This document shows, piece by piece, positions 11,439-20,188 of a stretch of 49,004 bases of DNA. Under the pieces are notes generated by a model, which was given only the letters and a program-made list of their open reading frames with translations, searched no databases and had not been told where the DNA came from. Source of the DNA: Rouxiella badensis (lineage in GTDB: Bacteria > Pseudomonadota > Gammaproteobacteria > Enterobacterales > Enterobacteriaceae); the NCBI RefSeq assembly GCF_002093665.1, contig NZ_MRWE01000024.1:25724-74727 (forward strand), in the 5' to 3' direction. The stretch's first letter is position 1. Each line of letters begins with the position of its first letter. Made by a program: the position numbers and the translations under genes.

Positions 11439-12071
11439 TTAACGCATCGCCAGATAGGCGTTGTTCACTTTCCACAGATAACGTGGGGCCTGAGCGGCAG
11501 GGTGATTTTTCTGTATGTGTTTATAGAACTGCTCAGGCGTCATTTGATTAATTTTAGCCACGGCATAAACCCGATCTTTCGAGAAGGTTCTCAGCAGTGC
11601 TCCAGCTCCGTTTACATAAGCAACCGTAGTGGCATAGCGCAGGGTCTCGGGATTACTTATTCCGGCCAATTGCTGCTGCAACATGCTTAGGTAAGCGGTA
11701 CCTAAATCAATATTAACGCGTGGATCTTTCAGTTCATGGGTGGTCGGTTGACCATAGCGTCCTTTCAGTCGGTAAGCGTCGCGTCCTGCGGTCGAAGCCT
11801 TGAGTTGCATTAACCCGACGGCGTTAGACTTGCTGACTGCGCCAGGGTTAAATCCTGACTCTACCTGAATAATTGCCTTAACTAATGTTTCGTCGACGCC
11901 GTAGGTGCTGGCTGCCTGTTTAATAACGCTACCGTAAGGTCCCTGATGCATTAACGAGGGCTCTTCCTGAACAGGGTATTGCGGCGTCAATTTACTTGTT
12001 TGTATTGGGGTTTCTTTCGCGCACCCCGCTAAAAATAGCGCAGTCATCAAATAAAGAAATTTGAGTTTCAC
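11439..12071 (-). CDS. emtA: Membrane-bound lytic murein transglycosylase E (EmtA/MltE)
   Basis: This outer-membrane lipoprotein cleaves peptidoglycan with formation of 1,6-anhydro-muramic ends and prefers internal bonds of glycan strands. The GTG at 12071 is chosen as start because it opens a lipoprotein signal (MKLKFLYLMTALFLAGC, lipobox LAGC) and gives 210 residues, near the E. coli 203. The longer frame adds a non-signal tail. Family motifs are AIIQVESGFNP with the catalytic Glu, AVSKSNAVGLMQLKAST, and VNGAGALLRTFS. It is a stand-alone minus-strand gene divergent from yniA. Confidence 0.93.
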   Translation of the reverse strand: MKLKFLYLMTALFLAGCAKETPIQTSKLTPQYPVQEEPSLMHQGPYGSVIKQAASTYGVDETLVKAIIQVESGFNPGAVSKSNAVGLMQLKASTAGRDAYRLKGRYGQPTTHELKDPRVNIDLGTAYLSMLQQQLAGISNPETLRYATTVAYVNGAGALLRTFSKDRVYAVAKINQMTPEQFYKHIQKNHPAAQAPRYLWKVNNAYLAMR

Positions 12072-12393
12072 GTGTTTTCTCTCGCGACCTGGACGAAAGC
12101 CAGCATATACACATTTTTTGAACACTAGAATATATTTTTCGTCTATTATTAATAATGCTAGATGAAACAAGGAACTGAGGAATTAGTCGATCGGATAAAT
12201 CCTGTATTAATGTCAGTTTTTGGTAATAATGCCTTTTTTACGTGCTTTGCGTGATTTTAGAAATAATGAATGTAGTAATCTGCCTGATATAAATAATCAA
12301 TACCCTGCCCTGTGCTGTGCGTTCGATCGGGGTTTTCCTGCAATGAAAAAGCTAACTTAATGAATTATCTGGCCAGTCAGAAGGGGTGATACC
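12072..12393. other. Divergent intergenic region emtA-yniA
   Basis: This 322-base AT-rich region must contain the promoters of the divergent emtA and yniA genes. I see no gene, no strong hairpin and no recognisable operator in it. Confidence 0.5.
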
Positions 12394-13257
12394 ATGTGGC
12401 AAGCCGTTAATCGTCTGTTGAGTGAACATCTTGGTAGTGCAGAAATTCGTGAACGCGTAGAGCTTCCCGGCGGTGAGATCCATGCCGCCTGGCGAGTAAG
12501 CTACGGCGACAAAGAGGTGTTTGTTAAGTGCAATAGCCGGGAAATGCTCGAGCTGTTTGCCGCCGAAGCCGATCAGTTGGCTATGCTCGCCAAGAGCAAA
12601 ACGGTCCAGGTTCCGGAAGTCTACGGCGTTGGCAGCGACCGCGATTACAGTTTTCTGCTGCTTGAATATCTGCCGCTTTCCCCGCTCGACGTCGATAACG
12701 CCTACCTCCTGGGGCAACAGTTGGCCGCGCTTCATCAATGGAGCGAACAGCTTGAATTCGGATTGGACTTCGACAACGAACTTGCCACCGTAACGCAGCC
12801 AAACGCCTGGCAACGGCGCTGGGCGACCTTCTTCTCCCAGCAACGTATCGGCTGGCAGTTACAACTCGCCGCCGAGAAAGGCATGAATTTCGGCGATGCC
12901 GAGCTTATCGTTGAGAAGGTTCGGGCCAGGCTGCAAAACCACCAGCCACAGCCTTCCCTGCTGCACGGTGACCTTTGGCCACACAACTGCGCGCAGTCTG
13001 AAACGGGGCCGATTATTTTCGACCCGGCCTGCTATTGGGGTGACCGCGAATGCGATTTGGCGATGCTACCGCTTTACCCCAATATTCCTTCGCAGTTAAT
13101 CGATGGCTATCAAAGTATTACCCCACTTCCCTCCGGCTATATTGAACGCCAGTCGATTTATCAGCTCTACTATTTGCTGAACCGAAGCAACCTGTTTGGA
13201 GGGCAACATATGGTGGTGGCTGAACGCGCGATTGCAAGATTACTGCACGAGAAATAG
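12394..13257 (+). CDS. yniA: Fructosamine kinase family protein YniA
   Basis: This is a 287-residue member of the fructosamine-3-kinase / ketosamine kinase family, which phosphorylates glycated amines or related ketosamines so they can be repaired or used. Visible motifs are the ATP-binding KEVFVKC lysine strand, LLEYLPL hinge, the catalytic loop LLHGDLWPHN and the DFG-equivalent FDPACYWGDRECDLAM. AAGGGG sits 9 bases before the ATG. The E. coli homologue is a neighbour of yniB and yniC, as here. The exact substrate is not known. Confidence 0.92.
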   Translation: MWQAVNRLLSEHLGSAEIRERVELPGGEIHAAWRVSYGDKEVFVKCNSREMLELFAAEADQLAMLAKSKTVQVPEVYGVGSDRDYSFLLLEYLPLSPLDVDNAYLLGQQLAALHQWSEQLEFGLDFDNELATVTQPNAWQRRWATFFSQQRIGWQLQLAAEKGMNFGDAELIVEKVRARLQNHQPQPSLLHGDLWPHNCAQSETGPIIFDPACYWGDRECDLAMLPLYPNIPSQLIDGYQSITPLPSGYIERQSIYQLYYLLNRSNLFGGQHMVVAERAIARLLHEK

Positions 13258-13285
13258 CGGGAATAAGGATAAGATATTTCCGAAA

Positions 13286-13320
13286 ATAAGCCTGACCATA
13301 AAAATATGATCAGGCTTATT
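13286..13320. terminator. Bidirectional terminator between yniA and yniB
   Basis: AATAAGCCTGA pairs with TCAGGCTTATT across a 14-base loop. The A/T-rich stem ends make it usable from both sides, which suits the convergent yniA and yniB genes. Confidence 0.7.
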
Positions 13321-13378
13321 AATTACTGCACCAACCGTCTAATAACCTAATGTTATTCAGGCAATATTCTGACGCGGA

Positions 13379-13927
13379 TTAGCCCAGCAGTCCTAATAAT
13401 TTCAGAACGAAATAGGCCACAATCGCAATAATAATGGGCAGGATATAGAGCGGAAAAAACTGCAGGAAGATGGTGTGACGGGGAATAACAATCCGCTCTT
13501 CAATCTGCTGTTGAGTTCTCGCTTCGCTGCCCTTAGTTTGCTCAAGGATTAGCTGATCCTGAACGCCCTCACGAATGTGTCTGACCTGACGTGACATTCG
13601 CGCTCCGCTCGCCTGTAGCGCCAGACCCACGAAAATAAGCCAGTAAATCAGAATGAACATGATGTTGGCGCTGGTCACGCCCTGCCCCAATACCGGCTGC
13701 GGTGCGTTGTACCAGAATACGTTTAGGAACGGGGTGTTGAATTTGGCCATGTCCACCATTACGTGGACAAAATCGATCATGACCGCGTTGATCCCCTTCT
13801 CGGCTTTCGTCTGCTCATAAAAGAAGTTAAGCAATGAAATCACAGTAGAAAGTAGTGCAGGGATAAAAATCACCCATCCCAGGATCCGTTTTAAGACGGC
13901 GACGCGGCCTGCCTGTTGATACGTCAT
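13379..13927 (-). CDS. yniB: YniB family inner-membrane protein
   Basis: This is a 182-residue membrane protein of unknown function, close to E. coli YniB (178 residues). The start at 13927 (MTYQQAGRVAVLKRILGW) has AAGGGG upstream and matches the E. coli N-terminus; the frame opening at 13975 does not. Three or four hydrophobic segments are visible (near residues 15-35, 80-105 and 150-180), with a polar stretch GARMSRQVRHIREGVQDQLI between. It lies between yniA and hxpB as in E. coli. Confidence 0.92.
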   Translation of the reverse strand: MTYQQAGRVAVLKRILGWVIFIPALLSTVISLLNFFYEQTKAEKGINAVMIDFVHVMVDMAKFNTPFLNVFWYNAPQPVLGQGVTSANIMFILIYWLIFVGLALQASGARMSRQVRHIREGVQDQLILEQTKGSEARTQQQIEERIVIPRHTIFLQFFPLYILPIIIAIVAYFVLKLLGLLG

Positions 13928-14108
13928 GTATTCCCCTTGTTTAGGACGTCTCAGTAGAAACGCCAGTTTACCCATAGTTATCGAAAGACGCCTAAAATTT
14001 TGGTTAACATCTTTTAATGACTCATTATTTCGGCGCTGAGCCCCTCAGCAGTCTGTGATATGCTCTTTTTATCATCAAGCTAATTCAGTGTAATCGGGAG
14101 TGGTAAAA

Positions 14109-14786
14109 ATGAGTCATGTAAAACCCGTTCAAGCCGCAATTTTTGACATGGATGGACTACTGATTGATTCAGAGCCGTTATGGATGCAGTCAGAACTTGA
14201 GATTTTTGAAAGCATCGGCGTTGATATCTCTCGAAAAGACCTGATCCCCCACACGTTGGGGCTGCGGATTGATCAGACCGTTCGTCTTTGGGCGCAGGCG
14301 CTGCCGTGGAAGGGACCGAGTGAGGCAGAAGTTACTGCGCGAATCATCGCGCGCTGCATCGAGCTGGTCGAACAAAGCCGCCCTCTGCTGCCCGGCGTGC
14401 AGCACGCGCTTGAGCTGTGCCAGGAGCGCGGGCTGAAAATCGGCATCGCCTCTGCCTCGCCTTTGCATATGATAGACAAGGTGGTGGAGATGTTTAACCT
14501 GCAATCTTATTTCCAGACCCGCCAGTCTGCCGAATACCTGGCTTACAGCAAGCCGCACCCCGAGGTCTACCTGCTTGCCGCAGAGCACCTCGACGTCGAC
14601 CCACTAGACTGCGTGACGCTGGAAGATTCCTTTAACGGCATGATTGCCACCAAGGCCGCGCGCATGCGCTCTATCGTCGTACCCGACAGTTTGCTGGCGC
14701 AGGACCTCCGTTGGTCGCTGGCCGACGTGAAACTGGCATCACTGGCCGAGCTCACGGCGGAAGACCTCGGCCTGTTTAATCACTAA
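14109..14786 (+). CDS. hxpB: HAD-family hexitol/2-deoxyglucose phosphatase HxpB (YniC)
   Basis: This cytoplasmic haloacid-dehalogenase-type phosphatase hydrolyses 2-deoxyglucose-6-phosphate and other hexose and hexitol phosphates. The HAD motifs are in order: FDMDGLLIDSE near residue 14 (nucleophile Asp and the acid/base Asp), SASP for motif II, K in YSKPHPEVY for motif III, and LEDSFNGM for motif IV. The ATG at 14109 has GGGAG at good spacing; the GTG at 14100 would add three residues and overlaps that site. It is divergent from yniB. The length, 225 residues, is near E. coli's 222. Confidence 0.93.
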   Translation: MSHVKPVQAAIFDMDGLLIDSEPLWMQSELEIFESIGVDISRKDLIPHTLGLRIDQTVRLWAQALPWKGPSEAEVTARIIARCIELVEQSRPLLPGVQHALELCQERGLKIGIASASPLHMIDKVVEMFNLQSYFQTRQSAEYLAYSKPHPEVYLLAAEHLDVDPLDCVTLEDSFNGMIATKAARMRSIVVPDSLLAQDLRWSLADVKLASLAELTAEDLGLFNH

Positions 14787-14804
14787 ACACAGTGCATCAT
14801 CAAA

Positions 14805-14832
14805 CGACGGGCCACAGCGCTCGTCTTTTTTT
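14805..14832 (+). terminator. Possible terminator after hxpB
   Basis: ACGA and TCGT arms with partial inner pairing are followed by seven T residues. The stem is imperfect, so the call rests mainly on the T-run and position. Confidence 0.45.
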
Positions 14833-14877
14833 GCTTGAGGTCCGAGAAAAGTCACAAAGTTTGCGTGCACCCACAAA

Positions 14878-14900
14878 AATTAAAACAGCATTTCATTTTT
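14878..14900 (+). promoter_or_regulatory. Putative KdgR operator upstream of kduI
   Basis: The core AAAACAGCATTTCATT resembles the KdgR consensus GAAACA-n-TGTTTCATT, matching at 12 of 16 positions. It lies immediately upstream of the kduI -35 element, and kdgR itself is 4 kb downstream. KdgR-controlled kduI is established in enterobacteria. Confidence 0.65.
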
Positions 14901-14901
14901 A

Positions 14902-14930
14902 TTGAATTATTAGTCCAACGATCCTATGCT
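14902..14930 (+). promoter_or_regulatory. Putative sigma70 promoter of kduI
   Basis: TTGAAT and TATGCT are separated by exactly 17 bases, giving a good sigma70 match directly after the KdgR-like box. The implied leader is about 75 bases, to the kduI ATG at 15012. Confidence 0.65.
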
Positions 14931-15011
14931 TCTCTCAGCAACGAAAACCGAGTGTGGAAATCGTCATGCGCTTTCCGCGTTTTATTTTGTTTACGTAGAA
15001 GAGGCAACGAC

Positions 15012-15848
15012 ATGCAAGTCCGTCAAAGTATTCATAGCGATCACGCCAAACAACTCGATACCGCAGGACTGCGCCGTGAGTTTCTGATCGAGAAAATTTT
15101 CGAGAAAAATGCCTATACGATGACTTACAGCCACATTGACCGCATCATCGTCGGCGGCGTTATGCCGATCGAAAAAACCGTCACCGTGGGCGATGAAGTC
15201 GGAAAACAACTGGGCGTCAGCTATTTTCTGGAACGTCGTGAACTGGGCGTCATTAATATCGGTGGACCAGGCTTGATTGTTGTCGACGGAAAAACCTATG
15301 AAATCGGCAAGGAAGAGGCGCTTTACGTCGGCAAAGGCGCAAGACAGGTCGAATTTAGCAGCGTCGATGCACAGCACCCGGCTAAGTTCTATTACAACAG
15401 CGCCCCGGCGCATACCCGCTTCCCGGACAAGAAAGTTACGCTGGCCGAGGCGTCACCGCAGACGCTGGGCGATCCGGCGAGCAGTAACCGTCGTACTATC
15501 AATAAGTTCCTGGTACCTGACGTGCTGGAAACCTGCCAACTGACCATGGGCCTGACCAAACTCGAGGAAGGCAACCTGTGGAACACCATGCCTTGCCACA
15601 CTCACGATCGTCGTATGGAAGTCTATTTCTACTTCGATATGGATGAAGAAACTGCGGTGTTTCACATGATGGGTGAGCCACAGGAGACACGCCACCTGCT
15701 GGTGCACAACGAGCAGGCAGTTATCTCGCCAAGCTGGTCGATTCATGCCGGTGTCGGCACTAAGCGCTACACCTTTATCTGGGGCATGGTCGGCGAAAAT
15801 CAGGTATTTAACGACATGGATCAGGTTCCGGTCAGCGCACTCCGATAA
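15012..15848 (+). CDS. kduI: 5-dehydro-4-deoxy-D-glucuronate isomerase
   Basis: KduI isomerises 5-keto-4-deoxyuronate to 3-deoxy-D-glycero-2,5-hexodiulosonate in the breakdown of unsaturated uronates from pectin and related polymers. The ATG at 15012 gives 278 residues ([17 protein letters not shown]), the E. coli length, with GAGG upstream. The frame extends upstream but without family similarity. The cupin metal-site motif [16 protein letters not shown] and the conserved [22 protein letters not shown] are intact. kduD follows 46 bases later as the next enzyme of the pathway. Confidence 0.97.
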   Translation: MQVRQSIHSDHAKQLDTAGLRREFLIEKIFEKNAYTMTYSHIDRIIVGGVMPIEKTVTVGDEVGKQLGVSYFLERRELGVINIGGPGLIVVDGKTYEIGKEEALYVGKGARQVEFSSVDAQHPAKFYYNSAPAHTRFPDKKVTLAEASPQTLGDPASSNRRTINKFLVPDVLETCQLTMGLTKLEEGNLWNTMPCHTHDRRMEVYFYFDMDEETAVFHMMGEPQETRHLLVHNEQAVISPSWSIHAGVGTKRYTFIWGMVGENQVFNDMDQVPVSALR

Positions 15849-15894
15849 GGCGTTTAACTGACCTCCACCGCATAAGCAGAGACGAGAAACGATT

Positions 15895-16656
15895 ATGGTG
15901 CTGAACAGCTTTGATCTTGAAGGAAAAGTGGCGCTGGTCACCGGCTGTAATACCGGCCTTGGCCAGGCAATGGCGGTGGGCCTTGCGCAGGCCGGTTGCG
16001 ACATCATTGGCGTAAACCGCTCTGAGCCGAATGAAACACTCGATCAGGTGCACGCCCTCGGGCGGCGCTTCCTGGACTTACGTGCCGATCTGACCAGCAT
16101 TGAAGCTATTCCTCGGCTGCTTGAAAGCGCCGTTAGCGAACTCGGCCATATCGATATTCTGGTCAATAATGCCGGTATCATTCGCCGCGAGGATGCGCTG
16201 AAATTCAGCGAGAAGGACTGGGATGACGTGATGAACGTCAACAGCAAGACGCTGTTCTTTATGGCGCAGGCAGTGGCGAGGCAGTTTATCAAGCAGGGGC
16301 GCGGCGGAAAAATAATCAATATTGCGTCGATGCTGTCGTATCAGGGCGGGATCCGCGTGCCGTCTTATACGGCGTCTAAAAGCGCCGTAATGGGGATCAC
16401 CCGCCTGCTCGCCAACGAATGGGCGAAATATAATATTAACGTCAACGCCATTGCCCCCGGCTATATGGTTACCAACAATACCGAACAGTTGCGTGCCGAC
16501 GAGGGGCGCAGTCAGGAGATTCTCGACCGCATTCCCGCCGGGCGATGGGGTGAACAGGAGGATATTATGGGACCGGTGGTGTTTCTGGCATCGGGCGCCT
16601 CTGACTACGTTAATGGTTACACGCTGGCGGTAGACGGCGGCTGGCTGGCGAGATAG
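15895..16656 (+). CDS. kduD: 2-dehydro-3-deoxy-D-gluconate 5-dehydrogenase
   Basis: KduD reduces the KduI product to 2-keto-3-deoxygluconate with NADH. It is a 253-residue classical short-chain dehydrogenase: the cofactor motif TGCNTGLGQ at about residues 17-25, LVNNAGI in the middle, the catalytic Ser in NIASMLS and YTASK for Tyr/Lys. The length matches E. coli exactly. It is co-directional with kduI and probably in the same KdgR-controlled transcript. No kdgK or kdgA follows it here. Confidence 0.97.
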   Translation: MVLNSFDLEGKVALVTGCNTGLGQAMAVGLAQAGCDIIGVNRSEPNETLDQVHALGRRFLDLRADLTSIEAIPRLLESAVSELGHIDILVNNAGIIRREDALKFSEKDWDDVMNVNSKTLFFMAQAVARQFIKQGRGGKIINIASMLSYQGGIRVPSYTASKSAVMGITRLLANEWAKYNINVNAIAPGYMVTNNTEQLRADEGRSQEILDRIPAGRWGEQEDIMGPVVFLASGASDYVNGYTLAVDGGWLAR

Positions 16657-16767
16657 CGATAAAATCGCTCATTACACTGTCACCGACACACTATTTTTCA
16701 TTTATTATTCAAATAATTGACAAATAGTTACAGCGTAACACCTTCCGCATAAAAAGGCTTTCATCTA

Positions 16768-16787
16768 TACTGGATAAAATAACAGTT
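16768..16787 (+). promoter_or_regulatory. LexA box upstream of ydjM
   Basis: TACTGGATAAAATAACAGTT contains CTG-N10-CAG with an A/T-rich centre, the LexA (SOS box) pattern. It ends 19 bases before the ydjM ATG. The E. coli ydjM gene is a known LexA target, so this is most likely a functional SOS operator. Confidence 0.9.
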
Positions 16788-16805
16788 ATTCAGTTCGGAT
16801 GCATT

Positions 16806-17363
16806 ATGACTGCGGAAGGTCATCTCATTTTTTCAATTGCTTGCGCAGTCTTTGCTAAAAAAGCTGAGCTGTCGCCTGAGCTTGCTCACGGTGACTGGTG
16901 GCATATTATCCCTGCCTCACTGCTCACCTCGCTGCTGCCCGATATCGATCACCCTAAATCTCTGCTTGGGCAACGCCTGAAATGGATTTCGGCGCCTATC
17001 GCCCGTATGTTTGGGCATCGAGGATTCACCCATAGCCTGCTGGCCGTCGCCGCAGGGGTGTTTTTACTGAAAACCCGCCTGCCGCATGACTGGGTTATTC
17101 CAATTGATGCGCTGCACGGCATGGTGATAGGCTATCTCAGCCACATTATTGCCGATATGCTAACTCCTGCGGGTGTGCCTCTGCTGTGGCCCTGCCGCTG
17201 GCGTTTCCGTCTGCCGCTGATCCAAAGTCAGAAAGGCAACCAGCTTGAGCGCACCTTCTGCCTGCTGATGGTCGGACTTACCCTGTTCTGGCCGAACTGG
17301 ACGCCTATCATTGATGCGGTCAATCCGCACGGTCTTAACTTCATTTTGAAGTATTTGACTTAA
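16806..17363 (+). CDS. ydjM: SOS-induced inner-membrane protein YdjM
   Basis: This 185-residue protein belongs to the YdjM/YfhO-like predicted metal-dependent hydrolase family (DUF457). Motifs for a metal site are EGHLIFS near the N-terminus, LLPDIDHPKS and GHRGFTHS, with a further LSHIIADMLTPAG. Hydrophobic stretches indicate inner-membrane location. In E. coli the gene is LexA-regulated, and here a good LexA box lies just upstream. Its precise role in the SOS response is not known. Confidence 0.92.
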   Translation: MTAEGHLIFSIACAVFAKKAELSPELAHGDWWHIIPASLLTSLLPDIDHPKSLLGQRLKWISAPIARMFGHRGFTHSLLAVAAGVFLLKTRLPHDWVIPIDALHGMVIGYLSHIIADMLTPAGVPLLWPCRWRFRLPLIQSQKGNQLERTFCLLMVGLTLFWPNWTPIIDAVNPHGLNFILKYLT

Positions 17364-17400
17364 TGTCGGCGAACAAGCCGCCAAATAGCGCGTAATTCAT

Positions 17401-17440
17401 ACAAAAAAAAGCCAAAAGTAATAGCCTATTCCTTTTGGCT
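17401..17440 (-). terminator. Hairpin with minus-strand T-run between ydjM and tcyP
   Basis: AGCCAAAAG and CTTTTGGCT form a 9-bp stem around a 13-base loop. The T-run follows it only when read on the minus strand, although both flanking genes run on the plus strand and no minus-strand gene lies near. It may stop antisense transcripts or belong to an unrecognised leader. Confidence 0.55.
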
Positions 17441-17556
17441 ATAAGTATCCCTCCGGCCTATCTGGTAATCTACGCGCATTGTAATACGCTGGTGCCCCCT
17501 TCTAAAGGCAGCATTCTTAAAGCATTGTTCGTTAAGTTATCTCTGGAGCTCTAGGT

Positions 17557-18948
17557 ATGAATCTTCCGCTCGTACTAAACGTAGTGGTATTTGTTGTCCT
17601 TCTTTTATTGCTGGCAAAATCGAGCCGCAAGCAGTGGAGTCTGGCAAAGAAAGTCCTTGTAGGCCTGTTGGTCGGCGTGGTGTTTGGTCTGGCGTTACAG
17701 CTGATCTATGGTTCTGACAGCGCTATTCTGAAAAACTCTATTCCGTGGTTTAATATTGTGGGTAACGGCTACGTACAGCTGCTGCAAATGATTGTTATGC
17801 CGCTGGTATTTGTGTCTATTCTCAGCGCGGTTGCCCGCCTGCACAATGCCTCTTCACTGGGTAAAATCAGTTTCCTGACCATCGGCACGCTGCTGTTCAC
17901 TACGCTGATTGCCGCACTGGTCGGCGTCTTCGTGACCAAGCTGTTTGGCCTGACCGCCGAAGGTCTGGTACAAGGCACGCAGGAAACCGCACGTCTTGCC
18001 GCTATTCAGACCAACTATATTGGCAAGGTTGCCGATTTGACCGTGCCACAGATGGTGCTGTCATTTATCCCAAAAAACCCGTTTGCCGACCTGACCGGTG
18101 CAAGCCCAACCTCAATCATCAGCGTAGTGATCTTCTCCGCTTTCGTCGGTGTTGCTGCGCTTCAGCTGGTGAAAGACGATGCCGAAAAAGGGCCTAAGGT
18201 GCTTGCCTTCATCGACATCATGCAGTCTTGGGTGATGAAGCTGGTTCGTCTGGTGATGAAACTGACCCCTTATGGCGTGATGGCGCTGATGACCAAAGTG
18301 GTTGCCGGCTCCAACATTCATGACATCATCAAGCTCGGCAGCTTCGTGGTCGCCTCCTATCTGGGTCTGGCGATTATGTTCGCCGTCCACGCCCTGCTGT
18401 TGTCCTTTACCGGCGTTAATCCCGCGAAGTTCTTCCGTAAAGTGTGGCCGGTGCTGTCTTTCGCCTTCACCAGTCGCTCAAGTGCCGCCACCATTCCGTT
18501 GAGCGTAGAAGCACAAACTCGTCGTTTGGGCATTCCTGAGTCAATCGCCAGCTTCGCCGCCTCTTTTGGTGCCACCATCGGTCAGAACGGCTGTGCTGGC
18601 CTGTATCCAACCATGCTGGCGGTGATGGTCGCACCTACCGTGGGTATCAACCCGTTTGAACCGATGTGGATTGCCACACTGGTCGGTATCGTCACGCTCA
18701 GTTCAGCGGGCGTTGCGGGCGTAGGCGGCGGTGCAACCTTCGCAGCACTGATCGTACTGCCTGCGATGGGCCTACCGGTGACGCTGGTAGCACTGCTTAT
18801 CTCCATCGAACCTCTGATAGATATGGGCCGTACCGCGTTAAACGTCAGTGGTTCAATGACCGCCGGGACTATTACCAGCCAGTTGCTGAAACTGACCGAT
18901 AAAAAAGTCATGGACGAAGAAGAACACGCCGAACTGGCGCACCGTTAA
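17557..18948 (+). CDS. tcyP: L-cystine symporter TcyP (YdjN)
   Basis: TcyP is a sodium/dicarboxylate-symporter-family (DAACS) carrier that imports cystine across the inner membrane. The 463 residues are identical in length to E. coli TcyP, and long stretches such as [20 protein letters not shown] and [19 protein letters not shown] are near-identical. About eight to ten transmembrane segments plus re-entrant hairpins are expected; the conserved [10 protein letters not shown] and [13 protein letters not shown] fit these. It is a single-gene unit with GGAG before its ATG. In E. coli it is controlled by CysB; I did not identify a CysB site. Confidence 0.97.
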   Translation: MNLPLVLNVVVFVVLLLLLAKSSRKQWSLAKKVLVGLLVGVVFGLALQLIYGSDSAILKNSIPWFNIVGNGYVQLLQMIVMPLVFVSILSAVARLHNASSLGKISFLTIGTLLFTTLIAALVGVFVTKLFGLTAEGLVQGTQETARLAAIQTNYIGKVADLTVPQMVLSFIPKNPFADLTGASPTSIISVVIFSAFVGVAALQLVKDDAEKGPKVLAFIDIMQSWVMKLVRLVMKLTPYGVMALMTKVVAGSNIHDIIKLGSFVVASYLGLAIMFAVHALLLSFTGVNPAKFFRKVWPVLSFAFTSRSSAATIPLSVEAQTRRLGIPESIASFAASFGATIGQNGCAGLYPTMLAVMVAPTVGINPFEPMWIATLVGIVTLSSAGVAGVGGGATFAALIVLPAMGLPVTLVALLISIEPLIDMGRTALNVSGSMTAGTITSQLLKLTDKKVMDEEEHAELAHR

Positions 18949-19080
18949 TCGAGACCGTTAAAGCCTGTCAAGGCGGCGTTAAAACAAGCGTCGCCGGCTT
19001 TACTCTCTGGAACAGAAGCAGGCTCGCACTCTTTATATTCTGGCCGTGATTATTGTTCCCAGCCTCGTTTGGCACCACAA

Positions 19081-19115
19081 AAAAAACGCTCCACATCATG
19101 GGAGCGTTTTTCTTT
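19081..19115. terminator. Bidirectional terminator between tcyP and kdgR
   Basis: AAACGCTCC pairs with GGAGCGTTT across an eight-base loop, with A-runs before and T-runs after. It suits both tcyP (plus) and kdgR (minus), which converge here. Confidence 0.88.
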
Positions 19116-19136
19116 TAAGCCTAAGCCGGAAATTTT

Positions 19137-19928
19137 TTAGAAAGGATAATCGTGATAACCGAGCTGCTCAGAGATATTTCTCGCCGCCGTGTGCAGCATC
19201 GCGACATAGTCCTGTTTGCTCTCTTCCGAGAAACGAATGGTCGGGAACGAGATACTTAGCCCTGCCACTACCACACCAAATCGGTCAAACACCGGTACAG
19301 CGATGCATCGCAGCCCTTGTTCCTGCTCTTCGTTATCTTCGCCATAACCCTGCTCACGCACCTGCTCAAGCACCTTCACCAGACTTGGTACATCCATGAG
19401 GGTATTTTCGGTACTGCGGGTAAACTGCATCTCGGCCAATATTGCCTGAACGTCGTTCTGTTCTCCCCAGGCCAACAATACCTTGCCGATAGCGGTACTG
19501 TGCAGAGGATTACGACGACCGATACGTGAGTGCATGCGCAGGTTATACATCGAATCAATCTTGTGGATATAAACGATGCCGTCTTCGTCCAGCGCACCCA
19601 GGTGAATGGTTTCACGCGTTAGACGAGAAAGCTCACGCATCTGGATGTCGGCGCTGCGAATAAGATCAACGTTTTGCAACGCTTTGGCACCCAGTTCAAA
19701 CAGTTTCAGGGTCAGCGTGTATTTCTCCGACTCCCCTTCCTGATCGACATAGCCGAGAGACTTCATCGTTTGCAGGAAACGATATACCGTGCTCTTCGAC
19801 ATCATCACGCGCTGTGAAAGCTCCGTAATACCGATCTCGCGTTCGTCACCCAGGGCCTGCAAAATGCCAAATACTTTGAGTACCGAGGATACTGAATCGG
19901 GTTGCTTATCAAGATCTGCAATAGCCAT
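19137..19928 (-). CDS. kdgR: DNA-binding repressor KdgR
   Basis: KdgR is an IclR-family repressor of pectin/hexuronate catabolic genes that leaves DNA when bound by 2-keto-3-deoxygluconate. The 263 residues are standard: an N-terminal winged helix (about 15-80, ITELSQRVMMSKSTVYRFLQTMKSLGY) and a C-terminal effector domain with LGALDEDGIVYIHKID and GLRCIAVPVFD. It is divergent from yebQ, with a KdgR-like sequence in between. Its likely targets in this window include kduI-kduD. Confidence 0.97.
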   Translation of the reverse strand: MAIADLDKQPDSVSSVLKVFGILQALGDEREIGITELSQRVMMSKSTVYRFLQTMKSLGYVDQEGESEKYTLTLKLFELGAKALQNVDLIRSADIQMRELSRLTRETIHLGALDEDGIVYIHKIDSMYNLRMHSRIGRRNPLHSTAIGKVLLAWGEQNDVQAILAEMQFTRSTENTLMDVPSLVKVLEQVREQGYGEDNEEQEQGLRCIAVPVFDRFGVVVAGLSISFPTIRFSEESKQDYVAMLHTAARNISEQLGYHDYPF

Positions 19929-20018
19929 AGTCTCTCTACCTGCCTGGATTTTGTTTTGTATATTATTGGCCCCATTATTCCATAAACAATCGTCGGATAC
20001 TTTTTTTGTTTCATAAAA

Positions 20019-20037
20019 AATGGAACGCTATTTCTAT
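20019..20037 (-). promoter_or_regulatory. Possible KdgR operator in the kdgR-yebQ gap
   Basis: AATGGAACGCTATTTCTAT resembles the KdgR consensus AATGAAAC-n3-GTTTCATT, matching at about 13 of 18 positions. It sits about 90 bases upstream of kdgR and 150 upstream of yebQ, so it could mediate autoregulation or control of yebQ. The match is moderate. Confidence 0.35.
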
Positions 20038-20188
20038 GAAATTAAACCAAGCGCAAGGCGCGCATGTGAGTGAAATGTTAATTCTCGTTACAATTAATAA
20101 AGATGATGACTGGCTTGCAGATTCAGACGCTGGGTAGTTAGCGTGATAATATTCCCCTCTCTTACTAGCACAACGCTGACAATCAGAC

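Noticed and set aside
13950-14100. Possible regulatory dyad between yniB and hxpB
   Set aside because: Only short, imperfect symmetry was found. Nothing distinguishes it from chance.
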